Below are positions 45,263-56,780 of a DNA stretch of 64,000 nucleotides, piece after piece. How positions within the stretch are numbered: position 1 is the stretch's first letter; every line of letters starts with the position of its first letter. This DNA comes from Pinus tabuliformis (Eukaryota > Streptophyta > Pinopsida > Pinales > Pinaceae): the NCBI GenBank assembly GCA_031772625.1, contig CM062812.1, positions 731,140,300 to 731,204,299 on the forward strand, written 5' to 3'. Both the position numbers and the translations under genes were made by a program. Under the pieces are notes generated by a model, which searched no databases, was not told the DNA's origin, and saw only the letters and a program-made list of their open reading frames with translations.

Positions 45263-47959
45263 AGTCGTGAATCAGTTTCTTTTTTTTTTATATCAGTTTG
45301 CTCTTTCTATGTAAATTTTAGTTATTCTAGCTTGCAAATTTTGTTTTCTATTGGACTCTTTTTTAGGATTTATGGACAACTTATTTTCTTTTTCAAGAGC
45401 ATTGATAGTCATGGAGACATTAAACAATATATTTACGTACTCCTTTAAAGATCTTCATTTTGTTTATGGCTCAAGATATAAGGGTTTTGATGTAAGCGTA
45501 CGAGGCCAAAATCCAAGCTTTTATTAATATAAAATTACTTATCAATTTTGTTTATAAAAGCAAAATACAAGGATCTTGTCAAAATATTTATAAATGACAA
45601 AGAAAATTTAGTTCAGTCAATAAATTTAGAATTCAAAAATGGAAATTGAAATACGGAACAATATATGAAAAATCATTAGAAAAAATATATATTATTTATT
45701 TTTAAAGGTTGAGAATAATATAAATTCCTTTCGACCATATTCTTTTATAATTCCTCTTTTTTGAGATGAAATATCATATTTATTAGATGTTTTTATTTTT
45801 GTTTAAGAAGTGGTACTCTAAAATCATAATTTTTTTCAAGGTAGCCTTTTCTTATTTTTGCGGTGAGTTGTTTTAGAATGTAAGACTTCTAAATTATTCA
45901 TATTGGTAGGCATGGTCTTGGCATTTCAAATCCATACCGAGGTCCATCATTAAGATATTTAAAGAATAAAATAATGGATTTGATAATAAATAACGAAGAT
46001 GTATCATTGGGATGGAATATGCTTACATTTGCTAGGTAAACCATGAAAGTGTAAAATACTAAAAAGAGTTGTCTTATTAATAATAAAATGACAATGCTAA
46101 AGTTATCATTAAAACTAAAGTTATGAGACTTTAGTAAAGACATAACTAAATAATTATTAATGTATTAAGCGATATACTATATATTACATGAATAGTAAAT
46201 ATTATGTTTTGACCTTTAATATATTAGTGAATATATTGTTATATCATTTATTATGTTATCTTATATGGGTATATTATATTAGATGATGGTGGCCATTTTA
46301 AGAATGAAAGACTTGGGGGATATAATCAGAGGCTTCTAATGAAGGTAATGGGTCATCATATGGTTTTTTCATGATTTATTTTCTAGGTATTTAAACTCTA
46401 GAGATTTTCCTAGTTTATCATCAAGGCCATGGCTCACAATGTATAGAGGATATTAAATGGGAAGGATGACTCATGGAATCTGTTATTCAATTTTTAGATG
46501 CATAATTAGTATGTCCAAATCAAGAGATATGCACAAGATTTTAAGGAGTACTTAGCCTATTAAGCGATACCTTGAATTCATAGACATATAGTGACATATG
46601 GCAAACCAATGGTCAAGCTAGGAATTCCATTAATAAATGATAGAGATCATGAGATAAGATCATCTCACTCTAACCATAAAGGCAATGAAACAAGGATTAA
46701 TGTACTACAAGTTTTGGAGCCTTTGATATCTATAATTTTGTGTATAGATCATATTGTGAAGTTTAAAGTCCTTAACACTAGTGAGGTTGTGTATGGAGTG
46801 AGAGAGATGTTATCGAGGATGGACCTAAGGTCAAATCCTAAAGCATGAATCTTAGATAAAAAGTAAATCCAATATCCATTAACACTTAGAAAGGGAAAAA
46901 TATGTATCAGATATAGAAAGCACAAGGTGAAACTAGTGCTTAAACTTGATGTAGCATGGATAGGGTCAACGTCTTAATGAAACAACCCTTGATCAACAAG
47001 ATTATCAGAAAACTAGTAAAATAAGACTTTGCGATACTTTGGTTAAAAGAAAGATGGTGAAATACTCTTGGTTATTCACCCCAATATAAGTTGATGGTCA
47101 CAAGATGCATATCCTTCAAATTCAATAGAGAAAAGGATAATACTATAATCTAAAAACAACTATTTGTAGGGTCCTTCCACTTTGGTACTACATAGTTGAA
47201 AGCTAGGGTTTGACCCCCATCATGAACTAATAAGTATCCAACATGTTGAGGAAAATTTTTAGGACTCCTTTGACAAGTGAATGGAGAATGTGCTCATCAA
47301 AGTTGCTTTTACAAATAGGTTTTCAACATAGATTGAATTTTTTAAGGGGGAATCATTACTAATTTAATCATTATACTACTATAGTTGTCTCATTACTTAA
47401 TGTGTCATTGGGAAGGCCCTTTTGTGGAGAGAGTGAAGCATCTAAAGATCTTAATGGTAGACTAAGAAGAAGTGGTGGATTAGAAAATAAGATTTCCTTA
47501 CTGATTAGACTCCATTGGATCAAGAAGAAGAAAAAGGAAGAATGTTACCCATTCAGGGGGTTGACATCAACTTATCTCTCCCTAATTAGAGACAAGACTT
47601 CCCAACTGAAAAAAGGGAGTCCCAATAGGAGTCAACTTTAATCGATGCATATAAAGGTAAGGACTCCCTTTCTTTGGATTCACATTTTTATTTTTTATTT
47701 TTAAATTAAGATTCCCTATGAAATAAAGGAGAGATTTGGGAGGGGAAGCTTAAAATAGTTTTTTTACCTAGGGGTCTTTCATTAATGGAAGTTGGAGAAT
47801 TATTGATTTTTTAATGTGGTTTAAAATGCATCTCTTGAGTTGCATTAAGGGAGGCCACTCAATAATCTTGAGCAAGTTGTGCATGCTTATATAATAAAAA
47901 AATTTATCTCACATGTCATGTTTCTCGTAGGAAATATATCTTAGAAAATGAAGGAGGAA
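45263..47959. other. AT-rich intergenic DNA, no gene seen
   Basis: Low-complexity AT-rich stretches alternate with moderate ones. Open frames at 46,591-46,848 and 47,402-47,641 show no domain. Poly-A and poly-T runs occur, but no paired target duplications were found. Confidence 0.4.
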
Positions 47960-48199
47960 GGATTAAGGGTTCTTTAGGATTAATGCACTATAAAATGGAT
48001 CTAATGGATCTAGTGGGGAGAAAATCATATATCTTCAAAACAAAATTGAAGCCTTCAAAGGAGTTAAATATAGGAAGGTAATTGACCATACAAGGGATAC
48101 CTAGAATATATAACCCTAGGAAGATTGCTACATCATGATTTCTTTGTACTTTAATATTACTAGGTTATGTGGTTTTCTTACTAAATTTATCCCTCATAA

Positions 48200-48420
48200 T
48201 GTTTCTTTCTATGTATAGGTTGGATGTGATTATAGTCCAAGAGACAATGTATGAGGAGACTAAAGCAATTGATTTTCTTCCCTCTATCTTGAAGGAGAAA
48301 AAAATTGTGGTATGGATGCACAAGGATTATCTAATGGTCTGCTAACTGGTTAGAATGAGAGATTTGAGGCTACTAATTTTATTTGTCTCATTTCTAATAT
48401 TATGGTTGAGGGAAGGGCCA
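48200..48420 (+). pseudogene. Possible LINE endonuclease fragment
   Basis: The frame at about 48,222-48,280 reads LDVIIVQETMYEETKA, close to the DII-x-LQET segment of the AP endonuclease at the start of plant LINE ORF2. It is short, broken soon after, and no RT follows, so it would be a stray fragment. Confidence 0.4.
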
Positions 48421-48439
48421 AGGATGTAGATGTGCTATT

Positions 48440-48618
48440 ATTTTATTTTTATTTTTTTGAAGGAAATATGTAGGCAAAGACACCCGAAGGGATCACATCT
48501 TCCCTGCTTATTAGTAGAGCCTAACCTTGAGGGAAACAAGGAGGATTAACCTCGTGATCTCCCATTTGTGATTTTCTTTAGCGATAGGAACTAGACCAAT
48601 TAAGCTATCCCTCAGGGT
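48440..48618 (-). mobile_element. tRNA-derived SINE-like element (minus)
   Basis: On the minus strand it begins GAGGGATAGCTTAATTGG, which fits a tRNA A box, followed about 50 bases later by GATCACGAGGTTAATCC, a B-box-like word, then an unrelated body of about 100 bases ending in an A-rich tail with AAAAAAATAAAAAT (48,441-48,458). That is the layout of plant SINEs. I could not define matching target duplications, so the ends are approximate. Confidence 0.5.
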
Positions 48619-48929
48619 TTGAGTTATTCAAAATTTTGAACTAGTAGGTTCCATATAAAAATGGGTTCCAGTTCTAGAATAATTTAAAATATTAATTAAT
48701 CATCAGTTGGGATAGTGTGATCATAGGATTTGAATTAAATCTTACTTTGAATTCAAGCATATTCTAGGGTGAGGTTTTTAGATTAGATTTACTAGAAAAA
48801 AAAATCACTCATGTATCTGAAGACTTATTATTGATGGATTTTGAATAAATTAAGATGAATTCAACTTGGTGAAATTCCAAAAGTGTCAAGATTGGTGTTT
48901 TGAAAAAATTGGATCATTTTCTTATTTCT

Positions 48930-49078
48930 AAGATGGCCCTTGAAGGCTCACGGGGCTTTGGATTGACGGTGAAAGGGTGCGTTGTTAAGGCACTCCTTGC
49001 GATAGGTCACCGGTTCAAATCCCCGTCGGTACTTAGGTTAGTCTTAACTAGAAAAAAAAAAAAAGATGGCCCTTGAAG
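48930..49078 (+). mobile_element. Short tRNA-derived SINE with 16-bp target duplication
   Basis: AAGATGGCCCTTGAAG occurs at 48,930-48,945 and again, perfectly, at 49,063-49,078. Between them lies a body of about 106 bases ending in a run of about 13 A residues shared with the duplicate. The body has an A-box-like TTGGATTGACGGTG and a B box GGTTCAAATCC within CACCGGTTCAAATCCCCG, so it derives from a tRNA and would be transcribed by RNA polymerase III. The perfect duplication points to recent insertion. At roughly 117 bases including the tail it is at the short end for plant SINEs. Confidence 0.8.
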
Positions 49079-49391
49079 ATATTTGTAAATAAAAATAATT
49101 TGGTATATTTTGATGGGAACCATAACCATCTACCTACCCTATCTTAATTTGAGGTGTAGATGCATTGAAAATATTCAAACACATATTTGATTCGCGTTGT
49201 TTTTATATTCATTTTATATCTTGATTATATTGTCAATAATAATGTCTATATTTTAAGCATTTCAACTACCAATGACATAATTTCTCTTATGTTCACAAAT
49301 CTATCTTTGAAATTAGGTATATATGTTTTAAATATACCCATAAGGTGTTAATGATATAGATTGGACCATTATACTACTTTTCAAATATGTC
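49079..49391. other. AT-rich spacer
   Basis: No gene or repeat boundary seen between the SINE and the minus-strand LTR. Confidence 0.4.
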
Positions 49392-49794
49392 TGCTATGAA
49401 ACCAACTCACAAAAAGATAGAAAAATAGATTAGTGCCTTAGAAATTAGCCTCTTCGAGAGGGAAACCCCCTTTACATTACATAAATGAACAATTCTTGGA
49501 TGATAAAAATGACAAGACCTCCTCACTATATATCGGAGTCTAAGGGGTCATAATGTAATCACAATCAACATAACAATAATAATGTAAGGGCACAACAATA
49601 ACAATAGTCTAAGGGGTCAATAATGTAATCATCAATCAACATAACACTAATAATGTAAGGGCACAACAATAACAATAGTGGGCTTCTATGAGACACAATA
49701 ATAACAGTATGGGGACTACATGGGCACAAAAATATAATAATTGGGTTGCACTAATAACAATAAGGGGTTACGCTAGTAGTATAGGGACCTAACA
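49392..49794 (-). mobile_element. LTR of Reina-like relative (minus), with 69-bp internal duplication
   Basis: On the minus strand it starts TGTTAGGTCCCTATA and ends TTTCATAGCA, closely following the 333-bp LTR at 20,705, and includes the shared TATATAG box and CCAAGAATTGTTCATTTATG. It is about 70 bases longer because a 69-bp unit is duplicated (units beginning at 49,541 and 49,610 on the plus strand). It is the 3' LTR of the pol remnant next to it. Confidence 0.85.
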
Positions 49795-50125
49795 TGCCCC
49801 TCCCCTTCAAAAAGTGTTGTCCTCAATGCTTGAGTAGTTCTGGATGCTTCTGTATAAAATTCTCATCCTCCCATGTGGAATCTTTAGCGGGTAAGTTCTT
49901 CCACTTGATGAGATACTCTGAAATTGATCGATTTTGTAGCTGTCAATTTCTTGTTCTATGACTGCTTCCGGTTCCAATATGATTTTTCCTTCCTCATCAA
50001 GTTCTGGAAATATTATTTGAACTAGGATCTTCTGCAACTTTTGAATGAGTGGCCACACTTCTTAGTCATTCTTCCATTCATCCCTTGCTTCATTTTTCCA
50101 ATTTGGTTGGATAATACACATAGCA
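49795..50125 (-). pseudogene. Deleted pol remnant of Reina-like relative: chromodomain end
   Basis: Minus-strand sequence matches the other element's 3' end: IFPELDEEGKIILEPEAV, then a chromodomain-like stretch and the terminal YRSIQNYSS frame. Upstream (50,025-50,125) it matches the region just after RNase H (EWKND, EVWPLIQKL). About 1.15 kb covering the integrase zinc finger, core and C-terminal domain is missing between these, relative to the 20.7-kb copy. The junction falls at a short CCAGT-like word present at both breakpoints in the intact relative. Confidence 0.8.
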
Positions 50126-51723
50126 CGAAACTAAGTCTGTAAAGGAACTCACTAATGAAGTCTTGGAATTAAAGGGAATTTCAAGCAAGACTTCTACCAG
50201 TAGCAAGCCCCCCAAGTCTCTCAAACTCTCAAGATAGAAGGACATACCAGTAGGGTCATTTTAACGGGGGGACTATTTGGAGAATTGGGGTTTACAATTT
50301 TTTAGATATCTTTTGCGGCATCAAAAAGAATTTTTTGTTGCCAAAACATTTCCACTTTTTCACGAGACCTTGGAGCCAAAATTTACACTTATATACCTTT
50401 CAAACGGTGTGAGAATCATGACAATTAGGATTTATGTGAAAAGGTTATGTGTCTTGCATGTTGACCTACTAAGATTACCACCATGGTATCAAAGGATGCC
50501 CTTACTAATCATGCAATTAGGGATATATATGTATATACTTTCAAGAAAAATATAGAGGAATGAAACTGTAACTCTATTTTATGGTTGAGGAACTCAATGG
50601 ATTCAAACTTACCCCTAGTAGGCTATCGCATTAGTTTAAATATTGAGCTAAGAGTTTGGCATGCATATAATAAATGGTGGAGTGTTCACAATGTTAAAAG
50701 GTGTTCTTGAGTTATCATGTTTCCTAACCATAATCATATCAATTTTGGTCAAGAATTAAGGGAGTAACTATAACTAAAAATTTGAAGACACTATCTTTAA
50801 GAGTTTAGGACCTGTTTAAGCCGCAAAATTCATTGCTACAACATGCGGGAAAACCACCCAATCCAGACCTTGGTTAGCAGCTCCTTTTCCAGTTGGTATA
50901 GTGGCTCCAACTGGCGATAATGGAACCAGTTTCCTAGAAGAGATTTTGATAGTGTTGATGGGGTGATATATGACGTAATGGAGGAATGATTAAGCTAAGT
51001 GTATTCTAATATAAACTACTACACACATGCATATATCCTAGTTTAAAAATTGTTCAAATATAAATATACCAAGGAATTCAATACAATATGCGATCTACAA
51101 TAATGTCCTACAACAATTGGTAATATAGATCATTCAACTGCAATAAGAAATGTAATTGTTTAACAGTAATCATTTTGGATAAATAGTTAGCCAAAACGAA
51201 TGTGAAAGATATATCACATATAAGTCGTTCATGTATCCAGAATAAAGTCAAAGCCAACATCATACAAAAGTGTAATAATGCTAAACTATAATTCATACTT
51301 TCACACATAAAACAATTAAAAGAATAAGTATTGCCTAATACATAAATAAAACAAGATCATAAGATAAAAGTACCATATATGACGATTCCTGCTCATGTGC
51401 TTTAGCAATATTGACCAAATTTCAATCAATCTAACATATTTTAAGAGTACAAAAGTGCATTTCAGTAGAGCATGCTAGATATTTCAGAGAAAATAGATCA
51501 TGTTCTGCTCATTCCATTAGAACCTCCTCAAAAGTATAGAAGTGCAATTTTTCAATGAATGTTTCTGATAAAATTTTTGGACCCCTCTCTATATGCATGA
51601 AAGGGGTTTAAATACTAAACTATAGGTCCTAAAATAGATTATTACAAAAATAGTTTAGGAGGTTTAAACGACCTGCCTCAGATCATGCGAAAAATAAAAC
51701 TAAAAATAGAATAAAATAAGTGA
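50126..51723. other. Unassigned spacer, possible element leader
   Basis: The part at 50,277-50,555 is open for 92 codons without a domain. It loosely resembles 59,230-59,420 (both have GGCATCAAA followed by a T-run and a TTTTCA word), so both may be leader sequence of related gypsy elements. From 50,600 to 51,720 nothing is recognised. Confidence 0.35.
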
Positions 51724-54700
51724 CTAACTCCTTTGCATTCGATCATTGAGATCAGAAATATCTGTCATAGGCTTGAGATGCGTCAGTTGGTCGATCGGAG
51801 ATTTCAATTGCCCAGCAAATATAGCATCTGTTAGTGCTGGCGCCCTTTTTTGTGTGGAGGTTGTTAAGCATCTCAAGGTCATCCAATGGTTGTATGGTTT
51901 TACCAAGAACTTCCAGTACGCTTCCTAGTTTAACTTGCTCATTTGTCTAATGACATCCTCTTTTTCCTTTGCTTCTTGTCTCCACTACTGCTCTAATTGT
52001 TTGACATTTGGAAGAAATATTGGTATGCTTTCTGTAACTAGGTTGGGGCCATGCAGATTTTCATTGATGGCTTCTATAACATTTTTTTCTACTGCTACTG
52101 TGATTATTGTTTCCCTTTCTGATTGCTTCATCCAAGAATCCCAATCTGTGAATAAGATGTCTTTATGTGATTCCTCCAGTTTTGGCAGATCAGCCTTTCT
52201 CCCTTCTTCCAACTCTTGCCAGGTGAAAAAGTCATGATTTTTTTTTATGGACTTTGTCATATTCAAGTCTCAATTTGACAACTTGGATTGTTAGCTTATC
52301 ACTTACATCGCAATATGGACGTATTTGCGAGATTTTCTCGCAAAGAACTTCCTTCTGCTACATAAGTTGGGAGTTAAGACTGAGTGCTTATTTTATGAAC
52401 TCGTCGATTTGTGGATTGTCTTTATACTTATCTATCATAGCTTGTATCCGTGTATCTCTTTCTGCTAGGCTGGCCTGATGTTGTATTCGCATTTGTTCAA
52501 ATTCTTACTGGAGCTGGGCTACTTGTAATTCTACTTGTTAATTGGATTTCTCCTGAGCCAATTGTTCTTCCAACAACAAAATTCTTTTTTAATTTTATTT
52601 AAGCAGCATTTGGACCTCTGTTGCTTTGTCAATATTTTTTGTAGCATAGCTCCTATGAATTACGACAATCTTGTGATATTTTCATATGGGTCCATCGGCG
52701 AGTCCTTCCATACAATGTCCATTGGTTCACTGTTAGGAGTTGTAGCAGCTACAACATCTAACTTTCTTTTCTTCCTCTGCCTTTTGACGACACCTTTGTG
52801 GGTAGGACTGTAAAATACATTCAGTGGAGGAATTTCATCAATTCTCAAAATAATTTGTGAAGTGGGGGTGGCAGGAATGAGCTCAACATCGTGAGTGCCT
52901 ACAGTTTTCTCTACTGTTGTTCCTTGAGTTGACCTGTGATGTGCTTTCTTAGGAGTCTGTATCTCAGATGTTTTTTCATCTGTTTGAAGCTTCTTGTTGA
53001 AATGTTCCCATTCCTTTTCCAAATCAATAACTGGGGTTTTTTCTAATTGAGTGGGTGTAGAGTGAACTTCTGCATGTTTATTTTTTGTGGTTTGCTCGAA
53101 TGTTTCCTCTGCAATTCCAGCTTTTTCCTTTTTGGATACTTCATTTTTATTGCCTCCCCCATTTTGAGACTGGTGCTCAAATTACTCTAACTCATTAGTA
53201 GATCTTTTTTGGGTTTCTTCTTCGGAATTCTCTTTGGAGCTATCCTCCAAGCTTACACTGGGAGTTGGCTCCCTTATTGGTTCAATCTGAAGTAGGTTCA
53301 ATGGGACCTTCAATAATATCCTCTTTTTATACACATGGAGAGATTCAACATTATCTAGGGCAGAAAGTAGTGATGTCATATGCGTCACTTCTGAAAATGT
53401 TTCTTTTGTAGGAAGAGGTCATCGAAGGCATCCTCCTCATGGTTGAATGGTTTTACTTTCACCATAGTAGTCAGGTCCTTAGCAGTGCCATTTGGGTCAT
53501 ACTGCCTTCCCAGGATTGTAGCTAATTTTAGAGACTTCATGATCTCTTCTTTGCATGCATGTCCAAAATCATGTAGCGCAAACGCACCACATTGCAATGG
53601 AAATGTAGGCCAAATGGCCTTCTTCTTCTCTTTCAATCATTTTCTCAACCCACCATCCGCTACCGTTTGGTAGGCTATCTCCTTGGCCATTAACTTGTCA
53701 GGGACATAGTATAGGAAAACATGCGGTGAAGAAATTCTCCCAAATACTTTGATATAGGTAAATATTACCTCCCTAAACCATCTAGCTACATGCAAGATAT
53801 CAACTTCAACTTCTTTTCAAAACTTAGGGGCAGTTGTGTTGTAGACTTTTTTATGGATGGGTAGCATCACTCCTTGAAAAATCTTATAAAAATGGGTGTG
53901 AAACTGAGACTCCCACAAAATCTTAAGGTAGACATGTATAGGAAGCCAATCATATGCAGTCCACTTCCATCCCATAATGGGAAATTTGGAACTAAAATAG
54001 ATTATGTCCATTACAAAAGCGCTCAAGAAAAACAGGGGATAAATCCTTAAAGAGGGACTTCTCTTTCTCGTATATTTCATAATAGATTTTGCCAAATTAT
54101 CAGAAATAATTTGAGCCCAATTCATTATTTTTGCGTTCATAGCTTGATCTATTAATGGAAGCCATTCCGGGGAAAATTTGGTGCTATCGGGTTTACCGAA
54201 CAATCTACATATCATGGATGCTGCAAAACTATAAGGGGGAGATATAGATGTCGTAGAATACATACCCGTCTTATCCCATTTTAGTTTTCCTTCGCTTGCT
54301 ATCCAGTCTCACGTGACGTTTATTGGGTCTTCATTTTCCTTAGAAAATTTCTCAAGGAACTGTTTATTGTAGAGCTTTCGTGGCTCTCGTAAATGGTACA
54401 TTAGCCATAGGCTATCTGCTGAAAAAGATCCCATAACCTCTTACCTATGATTCTTGAATTCTCTGTCTAAGATGTCCACCACATTAATTATCCACTTGAC
54501 CATATCCGTGTATGGGATTATCTTCGGTCTTGCAACTACGCAGTGTAGGAATGAGCACGTTGTCTCAAAGTAGGAGGCGTCAGATGAAACATGAGCATTG
54601 ACCATGGCCTTTGCTACTAATGGCCTTGGTTTTTCCTCTTCTAAAAAATCATACATGGCCTCCCAAGTTGAAGTTTCTTTGTCTCTGTTGCATGTAGTAT

Positions 54701-54761
54701 TAGGGAAAAGCGGGATCATTTCTGGCTTTTCAGATGCAACTACCTTTCCCCTCTTTCCCAT
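51724..54761 (-). pseudogene. Broken unknown ORF of about 1,000 codons, accessory-protein-like
   Basis: Open minus-strand parts at 54,441-54,761, 53,817-54,263 and 53,385-53,636 share one frame. Those at 53,182-53,388, 52,660-53,022, 51,985-52,266 and 51,724-51,906 share another. So a single frameshift near 53,390 plus in-frame stops break one long ancestral frame. The start ATG at 54,761 (MGKRGKVVASEK) follows a TTTCAGGG acceptor-like word at about 54,795. The N-terminal half has structured, hydrophobic segments (SYFETTCSFLHCVVARPK, YSFAASMICRLFGKPDS, NWAQIISDNLAKSIMKY, GWKWTAYDWLPIHVYLKI); the C-terminal half is polar, charged and basic (KRQRKKRKLD), ending in likely coiled coil. I do not recognise the family. 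It lies downstream of a gypsy integrase fragment on the same strand. Confidence 0.55.
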
Positions 54762-55930
54762 TGCTTCTACTGACTCTTCCTGTGATTTTCCCTGAAATGG
54801 AGCAAAGTGGAAAATATCAGATAGATGCAAGCGAGAATGAAAATGAGGATGAATGATACAAATGACCTTGAAAAGGTGACAAGAAAGGACTTTAATTAAA
54901 CACAGATGAAAAAATAGCATATCACTTCGAGCCACTTTTCAACATAAATGCCATTAACCCATATTGAATATCCACTAATGGTTCTTTATCGCTACCTTTA
55001 TTGCTCATTAATGTTCTACATCATAAAATGGGAAGAAAAACTTTTAAGGTGGCAACCTTTACGAGAATGTTGATTTTGGGATTGCGGTGCAATATCGAAA
55101 ATCACATTATCGCATAATTGATTGTGCACTTTCTTAGAGTTCCTTAGGTTCCTACGGTATGCAAGATGCAGGATAAGCGGCGTGTTCATTAAATCATAGC
55201 TTGTTTGATGGAATTTTTACCTTATAAAGCATTTTTTATTGCGTGGCGGACTTAAGTGCTACTTTATGACATAGGCTTTAATCGGGTTTGGTGTTTTATC
55301 GCATTTTGCAACATCACGCAATTTGTAATATTTGAGACCTTTCTTAAGTATTTCTGACGCGATGCGATAAGATTGACTGTCTCATCACAAAATTACATTT
55401 TGCATGCTTCAACATGCTTCGTGAGAGTGTGCTTTTTGTGAATGACGATATGCGATACAAGCTTTTGTTTTAATAGGAAATGCCATAGGCCTTAGTTTTA
55501 AATGAAAAATCCTAATGATATTTAGGTTAAGCATGGTGATTCCTTTTGATTTCTTTTCACGAGTTTTTCTTGTTAACAAGGCTCTTGACACACTTGGTCT
55601 AGCGTATGCGAAAAGGTGGATATTTGCTACCTTTCAAAGGGTTTTGGCTTGATATCTTGCTTTATTCCAAAAATTTAAAAATAAAGTGTCTAAATGCTAA
55701 ATTTGTTTTTTGTAAGGATTTTATCAAGGGTCCCTATTTATTAATAGAATATTAGCTATTATATTAATAAATGGGGGGGTTGTTGAATACCACAAAAAGA
55801 CCTTTGCTAGAGGCCAAGGGATTTCAAAGGCCTTATTATTTCAATCAATATCAATAACTTTCGATAGGGATCAAAAAAATTTGTCACTACTCTCATTTTG
55901 TAGCCATATTTAAAAGCAAAACTTAACTAT
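54762..55930. other. Spacer with repeated TGCGATA/ATCGCA words
   Basis: No gene seen. Words of the type TATCGCA or TGCGATA recur at about 55,108, 55,297, 55,359-55,370 and 55,450 in both orientations, unusual in this AT-rich DNA. The block lies between the integrase fragment and the long broken ORF on the minus strand. Confidence 0.4.
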
Positions 55931-56780
55931 TTTGCAACTACGACAATCACTACCATAGGGACAAGTGAACATATTGGTGATGTGCACTTACACTTAACAC
56001 GATGAGCCAGTGGGATAAGTTTCACTCATGCTAAATTATTAGGTGGTATGCAAAATAATTTTGCAAACTTCATGAGCTGATCAACCCTTATATATATATG
56101 AAGTCCTTCCCCTATAACAGAGGAACCCCAACGATAATGTCCATGCAGATACTATCTCACATATTCTTAGAGATAGGGATTGTATGTAGCAACCCTGTCA
56201 AATGAGTATGTTTATCTTCGTTATAATAGCAAATGTTTCATTCCTTCCCAAGCCTCAACACATCCATATTAAGGCCCTTCCAAGTGAACCTCTCCCTAAT
56301 TTTTTTTGTTAGTTTTGACGTACCTCGAATGTCCTACCAAAGGTGAGATATGATTTTCCCACATAATTTTCTCCATCAGTTGTGATTCTGGAATAATATA
56401 TACTTGGTCCTTATAGTATATGATGTCGTCCATGACTTGGTATCTTTCATCATTTATCCACCCCTCCATAATTTCACATGCAAATTTATTTTTGGAATAT
56501 TCTATAAGTAGCAACAAGTTCCAGTCATCAATTATCTCCATGAGTGAGAAAGTGGACAACATCCTCAAGATGGCATCTGCTACTACATTGTTCTTCCCTT
56601 TGACATACTTGATATTGAGCGGTGTTTATGTAAATTTGAAATTGTGACACTTTATTGATGGAGTAAAATGTCATTTTCAAGAAGAAATGTGTGAACTTCG
56701 TGAGTCGATCCACCACTAAATATATGCATTCATTTCCCTCTACCAGTGGTATCCCAATGATAAAGTTCATTCATATACTC
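55930..56780 (-). pseudogene. Gypsy RNase H-integrase fragment, rearranged
   Basis: On the minus strand, 56,690-56,770 reads MNFIIGIPLVEGNECIYLVVDRLTKFTHF, written here only as its start MNFIIGIP and end DRLTKFTHF: the start of an integrase core. Next come the RNase H end (YVKGKNNVVADA, about 56,590-56,630) and the integrase zinc-finger region (56,296-56,568, with ENHISPLVGHSRYVK). Then a second, more decayed integrase-core start (GLLHTIPISKN, MDIIVGVPLL) lies near 56,070-56,200. An intact element has only one core start, after the zinc finger, so two related fragments have been joined. Many stops; not functional. Confidence 0.7.

Noticed and set aside
49021-49040. Functional tRNA gene suggested by the B-box word
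   Set aside because: No acceptor stem or anticodon arm can be folded; the poly(A) tail and target duplications show it is a SINE.
50170-50215. Plus-strand similarity to the protease-proximal part of the Reina-like gag-pol (near 22,940)
   Set aside because: Only about 28 bases look alike and the surrounding sequence does not; too short to call.
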